DNA of 64,000 nucleotides from Hydractinia symbiolongicarpus (taxonomy: Eukaryota > Cnidaria > Hydrozoa > Anthoathecata > Hydractiniidae): positions 2,739,001 to 2,803,000 of the forward strand of contig NC_079888.1 in assembly GCF_029227915.1 (NCBI RefSeq). The letters run 5' to 3'. The notes under the pieces were generated by a model. It was given only the letters and a program-made list of their open reading frames with translations. It was not told where the DNA came from and did no database searches. Within the stretch, counting starts at the first letter, position 1. Every line of letters starts with the position of its first letter. The position numbers and the translations under genes are program-made. Shown here piece by piece: positions 21,405 through 33,290 of the stretch.

Positions 21405-24400
21405 TGAATATAATCAATTTCACAATCAGAAGAGTCCACGTTGCTAACAGCGGTGACAGAGAATTTGTACTTGCTGTCATGGATTAAGGATTTGAAAATG
21501 CAGTAACATTGACGTGTTCTTCCTACTTCTATCCAGACACCACCATCATCACTCCATTTTCGAACAATGTACACGAAACCTTCAGATTTCCAAGTAAGTA
21601 AACATTCTCTCTGCCCCGTACCGACGCATCTCAGATCTGTAACTGGAGATGTATTTTCAAGCCTATTAAAGAATAATTTTTGTCAATTATAGAAGTGGAA
21701 ATTACTATTCAATAAATGAGTGAAAAAGTATAAAATAAAGTCAGATTCATTAGCTTTCGCTAACACTTAGAAAGCATAATAATATTAATAAATAACCAGT
21801 TATCCCTAATGATAAATAAAAGTAATAATTAAAAAAAAATATACAAAAATTTTCGTAAAATATCTGTGCATACTGGCTAATGACCATTCATTGACCGTTT
21901 GTAAGTCGACTTACGCATAATAAATAATATAAAAAAAATTACTCACATTTTAAAAGCAGTAGCATCGTGTTCATCACTGCCCGTGTCCTCAAAAATAACA
22001 TTGCGTTGCTTTAGAGTTTTCATACATTCCTTGTATTTCTTACTGGCTACATTGATTCTAAAGTCGCGGTTGTCTTTAGTCAAACATATGGTTTCATCTT
22101 TATGTGAAAACGTAACACAATAATTCATTTGCAGAAGGCCTTTTTGTGCGACTTGGCTCAAGAATATGCCCATTGAACGATGTTTTTGCCATTTTTTCTG
22201 TACCCAAATTGGTAAACTTCGTTCAATAGCCGTTGGAGCTTCTTCATAAGATATTCCAATTAAAATTAGATCACAATGGCTTCTGTTCATGCATTCAAGC
22301 GTTAAATGTTTCAGTCTACAAGCAGATGGTTCGATACAAACTACAACTTGATCAGCTTCATCCCCACGGGAGCCGGTATAATCTGTCAGCCTTAACATGC
22401 AACGTTTTTGCAAAGGAGAGATTACAACATTCTCGTCTGCATCTTTTAATTGCCATCCTGAATATTCAATGTAGTCGATAAAATTAATGTCCATCAACTT
22501 GAGGGCGTTCTTCATAACAAAATAATGAAGAGGCGTGTTGCAAATAACTAATTTGCTCATGTTTTCCTTGAAGAAAGATTCACCAATGATGATCGATAAT
22601 TTTGTTATCATTTCGTGGAAATGTGATGGTGAATGGACAGAGAATGTAAGGCATGTTGGCATATTTCCAATTATATTGTGTCCAACGGAAATTGTTTCGG
22701 GGTATGCATATTGCGTGACAGTTTTTGTACTTTTATCAACGGGCATTGATGATACGCTTGCTGAAACTACATCTATATCTTTTGGGATATGAAAATTAAA
22801 TCTATTGATGTTGCTTGAACTCTTTTTAAGCACATTTTTATGCAAGTTGGTCATACCAGACATTGTATCTGAACCAACAAAATCTAATCTTGCAGGCACA
22901 ATAACTTCTCTTCTTCCTTTAGTAGCATTTAAAGGAGATTTTGAAGCATTAACAGAATAATCATCATAGTCATTCACTGCAATTTTTGGTTGATAAAACA
23001 CAGTCTTTTCTTCTCCTATCATTTTTTCAACGGCATTTGTCAGTTGAAATATCCTCTGCGTAGTTCTCATGCATCTTGTAAGTTCAAATATTTCCATACC
23101 AGTTGCTTTAAATTGATAATTACCGTGAGGCTTCTCGGTCCTTTTCGAAACATATGTTCGATTCTTACTTAATGAATGCGGCAGTATGGTAATACAGGCC
23201 TCCTCCAATTTAGCCATTTTGAGTACACTATTTAGTTTCCTTGCTTCAAAGAGATTAAGCTGCTCTGCATCATATTCATCCACAAAGACATGTATAACCG
23301 TTCCAGGATAGTTATGAAGTAATTCCAAGATGAGTTGCGCCAGAGATGGTATCGCTGTCAATTTCAGGTGTTCCGACAAGTCTTTTACGTTAAAAACATA
23401 GATCACTGATAATTCATTTTTTGGAAGTGTCTCCACAAACTTTCTCACATCATGAACCATCAAACTATTGGCGTCCCAATACACATAGAAAATGCTTGTT
23501 TTCTTTTCAGCAGATTCGTTGAGGTGTTCCATTTGATATAAAGCGATCAAAGATTTCCCACTACCAAACCCTCCCAATATGATCTTCTTTCTTTTATCAC
23601 TATGCAGCACTTTGAGTTGCTCAACGTTAAGCATAAGTGAGCGTACTTGTTCAGCTGGTTGTGCTTTGAATGCAGGAACGTAGCGTCGAATGGATTTCCT
23701 TGTAGCCATAAAACCAAATATGTTTCCCAATACTTTCAGAAATGTCACCTTCTCAGCGTTCCACTTATTTCCATTGTAATTAAGATTTTCTAAAATCATT
23801 TTAAACCGTTTGATTAAGCTATTCACATTCCGCAATACTTCTCCATCCAATAGATGACATTTATTACACATTAAAAGTGAAGTAGACTTTTCCAAATTTG
23901 GCGCTGCGATAACGTTCACAAAAGCCGTGTTTTCATCTTTAATTATCTTTTTATTAATAAAAATTAAGGATTTGATGTCGTTTTCCCCACGCTCAATCTC
24001 GCTGATAACGTCGTCATATTTAGTAGCATCAGTGTATCTAACATTGAAGAAAACAAGTGGCGTCGGGTAAACGATTAATATTCTTTTCTCGTGATTTTCG
24101 AGCTTGCCAATGGACTGTCTTAAATTTTCATCACAGTTTAAGAACATCAAGTGTTCCTTAGTATTGTAACCAGTCAAGATTCCAACCTTTTCCAGAAACG
24201 CTTTCTTGAATAAATATGCCAGCTCTGATATTTTGCATCCTCTTCTATATGGGGGAAACTGTATCGTTTCTCTTATATGACTCATGCTCCCTAGACCAAA
24301 GTATGTAATTATGTATTTCCAGCAAAGCTGATGCCATTCCTCAAGTGACCGGCTCATAATATGATTTCCGCCATTAACAATATACTTCACCATACATTCT

Positions 24401-24611
24401 ATTTCTTTGAGCTGTTTCAATGTTTCCATAAAATCTATCATGCTGTCATATCCGTGTGTTAAAACTGTTACTTCTCCGCCGCTATCATTTGATGAGGTAT
24501 GCAAATGAGGAACGTCTAAAATGAAGTACACTGTGATTAAAGTATGCTTCTGAAACACTGCTCTAATTAATCTTGCCAGAGAGATTATTAGTCTCGTTTT
24601 CTTTCCTGGAA
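21405..24611 (-). CDS. SF1 helicase-like ATPase + FN3, duplicate 2 (two exons)
   Basis: The helicase exon (21,947-24,611) has all the SF1 motifs listed for copy 1 and differs by four residues within the exon model (I143F, F157Y, T330K, Q589K), plus I3V just upstream of it. The FN3 exon (21,405-21,662) gives an identical product. The phase-2 junction is GTGAGT donor to AATAG acceptor. A phase-1 acceptor at TTTTAG (24,612-24,613) is compatible with the phase-1 donor of the exon at 27,891-28,135. This copy could therefore be the 3' part of a gene starting at the HEPN exon at 30,930. The product would be a cytoplasmic or nuclear nucleic-acid-dependent ATPase; no signal peptide or membrane segment is evident. 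Whether it unwinds, translocates or only switches conformation cannot be told. The HEPN link is inference from phase, strand and order. Confidence 0.7.
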
Positions 24612-24704
24612 CTAAAATTAGTCGAATTACCCAAACTGAGCCAACCCACCTTTTTCGAAACGAATGGCTTGATAATACTATCAAAATAATTCACACCCTA
24701 GTAT

Positions 24705-25750
24705 TTTCTTAGGTGTTTGTCCATAACACACAATCTTTTACATATTATTTTAATCAAGTTGACTAAACCTTTGGTAAGGACGAATCATTGATTATGATAT
24801 GAAAAGTTTTTAAAATTAACGTTTTTTGTCATTTTATTGTAGGTCTAAGTTGGGTTTTTTACTGCACTTGAGGCTAGTTCGTCAATGATTAACACTAGCC
24901 AGGTGACTTGACATCGCACGCTGGATACAAAAAGGGTGCAATTTTGTCTACATATTAAGTTGCTAAAATGTGTATAAGTCAAGCACTTAGCGTACATATC
25001 TAAAAGATTGATAAAAAGATCTATTTAGCCACACTGCTAATATATTCTTGATTGGTCGCACCTAATTTGTGAAAACCAAAAGACCAATAACTTGAGTAGA
25101 ATTACAGTTATCGACTTGCCTGCCATTTTTTCTACGCCAATTAAAAAAAGAAAAATCAGAAAAAAAATTGGTGTTAGCTTAAGTTTCATAACTTAAGCAT
25201 TCTAAAGGCGGTGATAAGACTTGCGAAAGAACATAATAGATTTTGACGAAATAACAAGTAAATAGGTACAATTAACCTAAAGTTAACTTTAATTAAAATG
25301 TGCAAATGTGTGTATGCTAAGAATATTTTAGTCCAAATAAGCTTTAATTACCTTTTTAGATCATCCACAAAACGATATGAATAAAGTTAATGCCCTACAT
25401 TATAAACAAACAAAACTCAATTCATTGGAGGAACTTTGTGTGTCCATGGGGATGTCAATAACACAGTAAATAATGCAGACAGCATCAGAAAAGAATATAG
25501 TAGTAGGAAACGACATAATGAAACACGCAACGAATAAAAAAATACCGGAGTAAAATTTCTAAAGTATACGATTTCTAAGCACATTCGAAACGAAACCTGT
25601 CTTATCTTCCAAAAGGAGCTGTTGGTAAACCATTCATTGTCGAACTTAACAAACTGTTTAATAAATTTTCAAAATCACTTAATTGGGTTGCCTGTTAACA
25701 AGAGTGATGATCCTCCCATCCCTCTTGTTCCAGAAGACATCAAAGAAATG
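24705..25750. other. Duplicate 2 upstream non-coding DNA
   Basis: Candidate intron between the helicase exon and the 27.9-kb exon. Apart from homology to copy 1, nothing was recognised. Confidence 0.5.
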
Positions 25751-25751
25751 T

Positions 25752-25932
25752 CTAATATCATCTTTATTTTGGACAGTAGCTATTTTTTTTATTCTCCAAG
25801 ATAGCGTTTTTGTTTTGAACAATTTCTTCATGTTGTGATTGTATTCTGGCCTTGTTTATTGATACTTGAAAGTGTTTCAAATCTTCCAAACTACCGGAGT
25901 TCAATCCTTAACAATATTAATATCATATCCAA
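25752..25932 (-). pseudogene. Fragment of the HEPN-gene exon, duplicate 2
   Basis: Same relic as 14,489-14,671, nearly identical to it. Both share their boundaries and differ together from the intact exon at 30.3-30.5 kb, so the fragment was already broken before the segment duplicated. Confidence 0.75.
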
Positions 25933-26544
25933 GAAATGTAAGTCATCAGAAATGAAAAAAAGATTTATAACAAAGAATTAAATTATAAGAGAAGAGAGAC
26001 ATTGATGCATTGCTTGATGACGCCAAGAATTATAAAAAACCTAAAAACTCAAATAAGCAAACGAACACTGAAGAATTAGCTAGAACGTTTGTTTAAGTAA
26101 TGCTAGATGGAACAATAAATTCTGCTATCCATTTTTTAATAAGGACGAAAATTAAGGACTGTTCCAATTGTCAGACGATGTCATAATAAAATCTGAAACT
26201 AAAACACCCCGACGCTAGTTCTGTTAATGATATCGTCATATCTCACGGTTCAAACCGCCATTAACATTGTTTTGAAAGGCATAAGGGCAGAGCTTATCAG
26301 AAAATGTGGTTTGAAAAAAGAGCTGCCATGGCCCAATATCTGGAGAAAAATAACAAATAATGCAACAATGGAATGCAGCTACGCACACATACTTTAGAAA
26401 ATCCAGAAATCATAAAAACACTATTTAACTGTCAGCTAATCTCTATAGACAAATATCATGGTGTACAACCAATTAGCGTAGCCTTCGCAGAATCATCACC
26501 AGTTGTTAAGCGAACTCGATTCCAGTTCTCAATTAGCACTTTAT

Positions 26545-26775
26545 GTTCGAGTTATTAAGTCGCACTACGAGTTATTGTTTTGCAATTTATTTGCTTGAGG
26601 CGAGTTATTAAAATAACTCGATGCAGTTTCAACTAGTACTTTGTGTCCGATGCGCGTTGTTGTGTCGCACTTCGAGTTATTATGTTGCACTTTGTTTACT
26701 CGATGCGAGTTATTAAGCGAACTCATTGTCAGTTGTTAAATAGCATTTTATGTTCGATACGAGTTATTAAGTCGA
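26545..26775. repeat. Remnant of the 100-bp satellite
   Basis: A few degenerate monomers (GAGTTATTA, TTGCACTTTG, AGCGAACTCATTGTCAG) mark the right end of duplicate 2. This mirrors the satellite that follows duplicate 1. Confidence 0.75.
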
Positions 26776-26779
26776 ACTT

Positions 26780-27890
26780 TATGTGAATTAATGTGTAAAA
26801 TTCAACGTGTGTTTCTTTTGAATTGTTGAGTTTTGTTTGTAGATAACACTACTTTCCTTGTTAACACTGCATTTCAATAATGTCACATATGGGCCGCGGT
26901 ACAGTTTTTAGCGAAAAACTACTTGGTTTCTTTATATGATTTATACATGGCTAAAAAAAGTGATATACAAAAGAATAAAAATACAAATTTACAATAAAAA
27001 AAACTTTCAGAAGATAAAGAAAGTTCAACAAAAAAGATGCAAATTTCAACACCGCAACATCCAAAGTGGCTGTTGTAACTCTAGCCGATCGTGTTATCTT
27101 CCTTCGTCAACATGTGAGACAGCGAAAATTAGTCTTTCATAAAAATCAAAGTTAGTTATTGGTTAATCGCGAGAAAGATCACAAAAAAGTTGGGAAAATA
27201 ATATATAGCATTTGTTATTTGTAGCTTCAAGATTTCGTGCGCGGTTAACACGACCCACGCGTGAATAAGATCAAAATTATAATTGCTGGACATTTCCGAA
27301 ACAATCATTAACGAAAAAGTCATCATTAAACTGTTATTTTATCTTATTACTAATATTCACATACGATCAAAGAAGTTACTTGCTGTTATTGCTATGCATG
27401 GGCGGCGCTCTTGGGCGTAGAAAATTGTTGGCGGAAATAAACAGGCGTGTAATTTTGGATATAAGTAATCACATATGAGAGTTTAAAGATGAGCATATAC
27501 GGAAAATATATCAGAATCTGAAGATGAAAAACTATATTGATGATTGAAGTTTTACGCGATCAAATGCAAACAAAGTTTCCTTTTTAAAATTCCACTCCAT
27601 TGCACTTTGAATGTTGCTTCGTTGACCTATATGGAGCCATTGACTGCGCAGCGGATAAGAAAATAGGAACAACGCTAACCCCTGTTTTTTTTGCTGCAAT
27701 ATAAAAAATAATCCCGATCAAATGGGAGGAAGATCCGGGCGTTAAGATAAAATCGCTATGTACATAAGAGTTCTTGTTGACTAATGTACTAAAATTGCAG
27801 AGATTTAACCAAAATCAGAGCATTTTAAAAAATAATGATAAAGTAGGAAAGTCAGCCTAACAAAAAAATGAACGAGAATAGAATAGTCAC
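26780..27890. other. Non-coding DNA, candidate intron
   Basis: No repeats or exons recognised. If the HEPN-helicase model is right, this is intronic. Confidence 0.4.
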
Positions 27891-30800
27891 CTTCAACTTG
27901 TACACAGATATTAAAAGTTGGATCGTGAATTGTTGATATCTCCAACTTATTAATAAATGTATCACCAGCTTTGATTTGAATCAACGTTTTCTCTCCATTG
28001 ACAATTTCCATGTATTCAGTACCACTGCTTAGCTCCTTGATTTCTTTTTCTGTATGCTTTTTAATCTTTATATTTGACAAACATTTTGGAAGCGTGACAA
28101 TAATATTTTGATCACAATCTGTATGAACACGGTAGCTAGATTAAGAAATAATCAGAAATGAGAAAAAAAATAAGATTTGGTGCAATAACATTGCCAGGGA
28201 ATCGGTTTATAAAGTAAAGGATAGTAAAGGCGCATTGAAAAAATTGAAGCATTTTACCCTGTGTACTGTGTTTTTTTCCATAGATCTGCTAAACGACTTA
28301 AAATAAACAATTAGGGAAAATACTGTCCCCTGTGTGTCTATCATCCATAGATCTGCCACACGACTCAACATAAACAATTAAGTGAAATACTGTCCCCTGT
28401 GTGTCTATAATCCATAGATCTGCTACACGACTCAACATAAACAATTAAGTGAAATACTGTCCCCTGTGTGTCTATCATCCATAGATCTGCTACACGACTC
28501 AACATAAACGATTAAGTGAAATACTGTCCCCTGTGTGTCTATCATCCATAGATCTGCTACACGACTCAACATAAACAATTAAGTGAAATACTGTCCCTTG
28601 TGTGTCTATCATCCATAGATCTGCCACACGACTCAACATAAACAATTAAGTGAAATACTGTCCCCTGTGTGTCTATCATCCATAGATCTGCTACACGACT
28701 CAACATAAACTATTAAGTGAAATACTGTCTGTCAATACTGTCCACTGTGTGTCTATCATCCATAGATCTGCCACACGACTCAACATAAACAATTAAGTAA
28801 AATACTGTCCCCTGTGTGGCTATAATCCATAGATGTGCCACACGACTCAACATAAACAATTAAGTGAAATACTGTCAACTGTGTGTCTATCATCCATAGA
28901 TCTGCTGAACGACTCAACATAAACAATTAAGTGAAATACTGTCCCCTGTGTGTCTATCATCCATAGATCTGCCACACGACTTAACATAAACAATTAAGTG
29001 AAATACTGTCCCCTGTGTGTCTATCATCCATAGATGTGCCACACGACTCAACATAAACAATTAAGTGAAATACTGTCCCCTGTGTGTCTATCATCCATAG
29101 ATGTGCCACACGACTCAACATAAACAATTAAGTGAAATACTGTCCCCTGTGTGTCTATCATCCATAGATCTGCTACACGACTCAACATAAACTATTAAGT
29201 GAAATACTGTCTGTCAATACTGTCCACTGTGTGTCTATCATCCATAGATCTGCCACACGACTCAACATAAACAATTAAGTAAAATACTGTCCCCTGTGTG
29301 GCTATAATCCATAGATGTGCCACACGACTCAACATAAACAATTAAGTGAAATACTGTCAACTGTGTGTCTATCATCCATAGATCTGCTGAACGACTCAAC
29401 ATAAACAATTAAGTGAAATACTGTCCCCTGTGTGTCTATCATCCATAAATCTGCCACACGACTTAACATAAACAATTAAGTGAAATACTGTCCCCTGTGT
29501 GTCTATCATCCATAGATGTGCCACACGACTCAACATAAACAATTAAGTGAAATACTGTCCCCTGTGTGTCTATCATCCATAGATGTGCCACACGACTCAA
29601 CATAAACAATTAAGTGAAATACTGTCCCCTGTGTGTCTATCATCCATAGATCTGCCACACGACTCAACATAAACGATTAAGTGAAATACTGTCCCCTGTG
29701 TGTCTATTACTACAAAACATATGCCTACATTCTGAATTACAAGCATACCGTACTCTCTCTATTTAACGCCCAATCTCTATTTAACGCCCCTCTCCAATAA
29801 CCGCCCACCCTGAAACGTCGAAAACCGTATTAAAAGCCCCCTCTCTATTTAACGGCCCTTTCCAATTAACGCCCACCCTAAAATCTCGAAAATTAAATAA
29901 AACGCCCAGGGCGTCAAATAGAGAGAATACGGTACGCCATATATCATATGTGCTGTTATTTGCCATAAGCATATTTTCAGTTCAAAACAGATTATGCACA
30001 ATGTTTACAGTGTGATGTGTTTTACTACTCTAAATTTCTTCAGTGAGGGGATATGGATAAGGGGGGAGAGGGTATATAGCGTAATCAAAAAGTACTGAAA
30101 GATGTAAGTCTAATATACCTGTGTTCATCGTCATGCGAGGGTTTGTTTTCATTTAAGTCGCTCGCAACTTCTTTAGTCATTGCCAGATTCACTGACGTCC
30201 TAAGCACTTCATATTCCAGTTCATTCAATCTAAGCCCATGAGTTTTTAAAACTTCCTCGTTGTTTTTAACACCATTTTGAAGTTTGTTTATTTCATCATC
30301 ATTGACGTGAATATTCTCTCTATTTTTTCTGATATCATCTTTATTTTGGGCAGTATTTTCTTTATTCTCAAAGATAGCGTCTTTGTTTTGAACAATTTCT
30401 TCATCTTGTGATTCTATTCTGGCCTTGTTTATTGATACTTGAAAGTGTTCCAAATCATCCAAACTACCCGACTTCAAATCTGTAACAATATTAATATCAT
30501 ATCCAAGACTTTGAAGACATTTTTCTATGTGGGTCCACCTGGATAGAAATTCAGAATATGCGATATTTGGATTATGTATTATCCCATTTCTTTCATCTCT
30601 TATTCCCTCGATATTTTCACGCACATTTTGGGGTAACTTTGCACAGTTCAGAAGAAAATAACTCAACAGAGATACATCAAATGATTTGGAATCTGTTTTT
30701 CTGTTTTTTGGTAGAATAAGCGGTCGTTGATGTGACAGAAGATAATTTAATTTGCCTCCGTTATCCAACTTGACCATGACTTTATACAATTGCCCCTCAT

Positions 30801-30930
30801 CGTTTGGAAAATTACCATACTTAGGATGGTGAAACAAATATCGCAAATATTTTTCACCTTCGTTCAAAAATGTGATCAAACGAACTTTATATTCACTGTC
30901 AGCAAGAAGAGTTTGGTGAGATGCAGCCAT
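27891..30930 (-). CDS. HEPN (DZIP3-like) and coiled-coil protein, first two coding exons
   Basis: Exon 1 (30,119-30,930) starts at an ATG (MAASHQTLL). A helical domain with SKSFDVSLLSYFLLNCAKLP (81-100) leads to RDERNGIIH (111-119), whose R114-N-x3-H119 fits the Rx4H catalytic motif of HEPN ribonucleases in a DZIP3-type context. Residues ~180-230 form a clear seven-residue repeat (QNKDAIF, ENKENTA, QNKDDIR, KNRENIH, VNDDEIN), predicted to be a coiled coil. The donor CACAG|GTATAT (phase 2) fits an acceptor TAATCTAG before exon 2 (27,891-28,135), which ends at GAAG|GTGACT (phase 1). Exon 2 encodes ~82 residues of no known family. The protein must continue; the helicase exon of duplicate 2 is the nearest phase-compatible candidate. 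HEPN domains usually cleave or bind RNA. The role here is inferred. Confidence 0.7.
28245..29708. repeat. 67-bp satellite array, about 22 monomers
   Basis: A monomer containing CATCCATAGATCTGCCACAC and ACTGTCCCCTGTGTGTCTAT repeats every 67 bp. A 13-bp insertion variant (TGTCTGTCAATACTGTCC) appears twice, 482 bp apart, which equals seven monomers plus 13. A block of seven monomers was therefore itself duplicated. The array lies in the intron between the HEPN exon and the next exon. Confidence 0.95.
29746..29934. mobile_element. 189-bp MITE with TACCGTA ends
   Basis: The left end TACCGTACTCTCTCTATTTA is the inverted copy of the right end (...AAATAGAGAGAATACGGTA). Internally it has four partial repeats of CTCTATTTAACG with CGCCC blocks. 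It has no coding capacity. Target duplication is at most TA or unclear. Confidence 0.75.
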
Positions 30931-31790
30931 TTTTAATTTTGTCTTCCGGCACTCATTTTCGAGATTTCGTGTATATCAGTCTTGACCTGTCTGCTTTAAC
31001 AATGTGCTCATCGAGTTTCAAATGCTATTTCCTACACAAAACTCTGGTAACATTTTCATGTTATGTTAATCGTTTACGTGTTCTTATAGTTAGATATGTT
31101 TTCTTACCATTATGACCACAAATGTGTTTACTGTGTGGGTAGAAATAATTACTACGGTATGTTGCTACATTGTATCATGTCTAATTAAGGGAGCTGGGGA
31201 AATTTTATCGAGAACATCTGGAAATTCCCTTAAAGTGGTAAATTCACAACCTCATTTCCATTCCTCTTCCACCTGTTTATGTTGGTACAGAAAGGCTCTG
31301 AAAGTCTTATCACCGGAGGATGGTATAAAATGACAGTGGTCTATTTGATTAGACCTAACCTTTATTATAGATGTTGCTTGCTGAAATTTTGTGACTTTTT
31401 CTAAATTGTGAAATTTCGGGAAACTATTTATACATTCCAGGTAGCATTTTTGAATCGAACTGTAAAATGTTGTTGTTTATTTACATATTTATCGTTGGCA
31501 CAGAAAATATCTCGAACGTGATTGGCTGTTTAAAGATCTGTGTGGCAAAAGATAAAAAAATATTTACCACGCTTTGCTTTAGTAAAACGAATGAGCATAA
31601 TCTGTCAAGCAATTTTTATTGTTATATCGTCGATGAAGGAACATAAGGTCAAACATTTCTATTACATTAACACGCTTAGTACAAACGAGAAAATATGTCT
31701 CTATTGCTCAACAACAAATTAATTACTTTGACATTACGTCATGACGTTGATAAATTAGATTGACGCCAATGTTTTTTAAATAAATTACTG
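30931..31790. other. Upstream of the HEPN gene, no gene seen
   Basis: Likely includes the promoter and 5' UTR of the minus-strand HEPN gene. No TATA-type element stands out, and the plus-strand frames look random. Confidence 0.4.
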
Positions 31791-31794
31791 AAGC

Positions 31795-32275
31795 TATTGC
31801 ATTGAAGTTTTAAGTTTGAGGCCAAATAACTTAAAACAAGATGTTGGTTATTTTTTACCGCATGGATAACTGGGAACTACCCGGTATCAAGTTGGGTAAG
31901 TTTTCTAAACCTGGGTTTCTAAATCCGTTTCGGAATGGACGGGTTGATAAGTCAACCAAAAAAAATTAAATCCCAATATCTCTGCAACCGAAATTACATG
32001 ATCCTATACATTATCTTGATCAGCGTTTTAAGTTCTATACAAAGAAGGCAACGGATGTACAAATTTCTAAAAAAATAATTTAAGTACTTTGGCGGGTCTT
32101 TGCTGACGTCAGCAAAATTTTATAACCCTTATATCTCCTTAAACGTTAATCAAAGAGCGCATGACCGTATACATTTTCTTAATCAGCATTTCAAGGTCTA
32201 CATATAACAGGCAACGTGTAGAAAAATTTCAACATAAAATGTGTTTGTATATGCACTGCCGACGACAGCAAAACT
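31795..32275. repeat. Inverted copy of the 4.3-5.7-kb interspersed repeat
   Basis: Reverse-complement similarity to 4,440-4,880 and 5,130-5,460. Shared features are the ATCCTATACATTATCTTGAT type segment, the CGTTTCGGAATGGACGGGTT type segment and a GCTGACGTCAGC palindrome. Confidence 0.65.
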
Positions 32276-32307
32276 CCTAAAACAATCTATATTTTTCCAT
32301 TGTGCAT

Positions 32308-32543
32308 TGCGTGTTGCCTTGTGGTTATGGAGTTCGTGATTCGGTCCACAGCGCGGGCATCTTTAACAAGTATCTTCATTACAGCTAGGTCAACCCATGC
32401 CATGTGAGGGACATTGGGTAGGCAATGCTGGTGTATACTTGATGTATACATTTAGAACATAGGACCCACGTTGATAACAGTGTTTCAAACACTGAAGTGA
32501 CTATGTTCTGTATAAGTATTCGGAATAATAATAATAATAATAA
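32308..32543 (+). mobile_element. tRNA-derived SINE, (AAT)n tail, damaged head
   Basis: Same family as 38,623-38,872 and 51,668-51,936. The B-box-like GATTCGGTCC is kept, but ~20 bp between the A and B boxes are missing. The body has CAACCCATGCCATGTGAGGG and a TTCGGAATAATAATAAT tail. Confidence 0.75.
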
Positions 32544-32759
32544 GTGGATTTTTCCACGGAAGTAGTTGATGCCACTAACTGGAACGTTGCCTTGGTGAGC
32601 ATAAAGAAAGACATGAATGGAAACAACTTGCATAGATCAATGCAGGATAACAAATATGCTGCCCATGTAGAAATCAATTCTTGTCTTGACCCTGTCTTTT
32701 CAGACACAGGCCCCAATTTGTTTGTTCTCGTGTTTCCGCGCGCAATTCGATGAGCAATT

Positions 32760-33286
32760 AATACCAATAAAATGATCATATGGCTGTAACATTCACACAA
32801 TACCAGTTGGTATAACGGTAGATAGGATCGATCATACGTGACTATTTTTTGCTGGCTAGCGACCATATACAGAACAGCATAGTATCATTGGGTTCCCGCC
32901 GTATTGACGTGTGTTATGAGCTGAAACGTCATTCAACCATTGATAGCATTTTATGGCGCTTGAGAACACTATGTAAGACTATACAAGACTTTATAAGACA
33001 ATACAGAGAATATAAGAATATATTCTAAAAAATATTTAAGACAAAAATTAAAAGTGTGTTGAGAATATGCCTATCTTGAGATGTTGCTTGTATTCTATAT
33101 GAAATATAAGCAAAAATAATATAAGCGAAAAACAAAGCTTTATTTGAAGTGTTTTGTGTCAGTTAAATTAGCCTGCTTAAACCACAGAACTTTAGGGGAG
33201 ATCTTTACACCAGTTTGCGTTCTTAGATGTTTGGATGGAAACTATGTTAAGAATATGCTAATTATATAATCAGGATGATATTTGCC
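32760..33286. other. Intergenic, nothing recognised
   Basis: No conserved frame, RNA gene or repeat was recognised. Confidence 0.4.
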
Positions 33287-33290
33287 TTAA

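Larger units (their letters stand above)
17309..26555. repeat. Segmental duplication, copy 2
   Basis: Second copy of the unit described at 5,899-15,250, joined on its left directly to the 100-bp satellite at TTCGACGCGTATCACATC. It carries private indels, for example ~24 bp near 19,903 and a deletion relative to 14,130-14,165 of copy 1. At its right end it enters a short satellite remnant ending near 26,775. Confidence 0.9.

Noticed and set aside
28245-29708. CRISPR-like regular array
   Set aside because: The whole 67-bp monomer is conserved, with no unique spacers. The context is an animal intron, so it is a satellite. The same applies to 15,255-17,308.
32385-32866. Minus-strand proteins at 32.4-32.9 kb
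   Set aside because: They read through the reverse strand of a SINE and its (AAT)n tail and show no domain.
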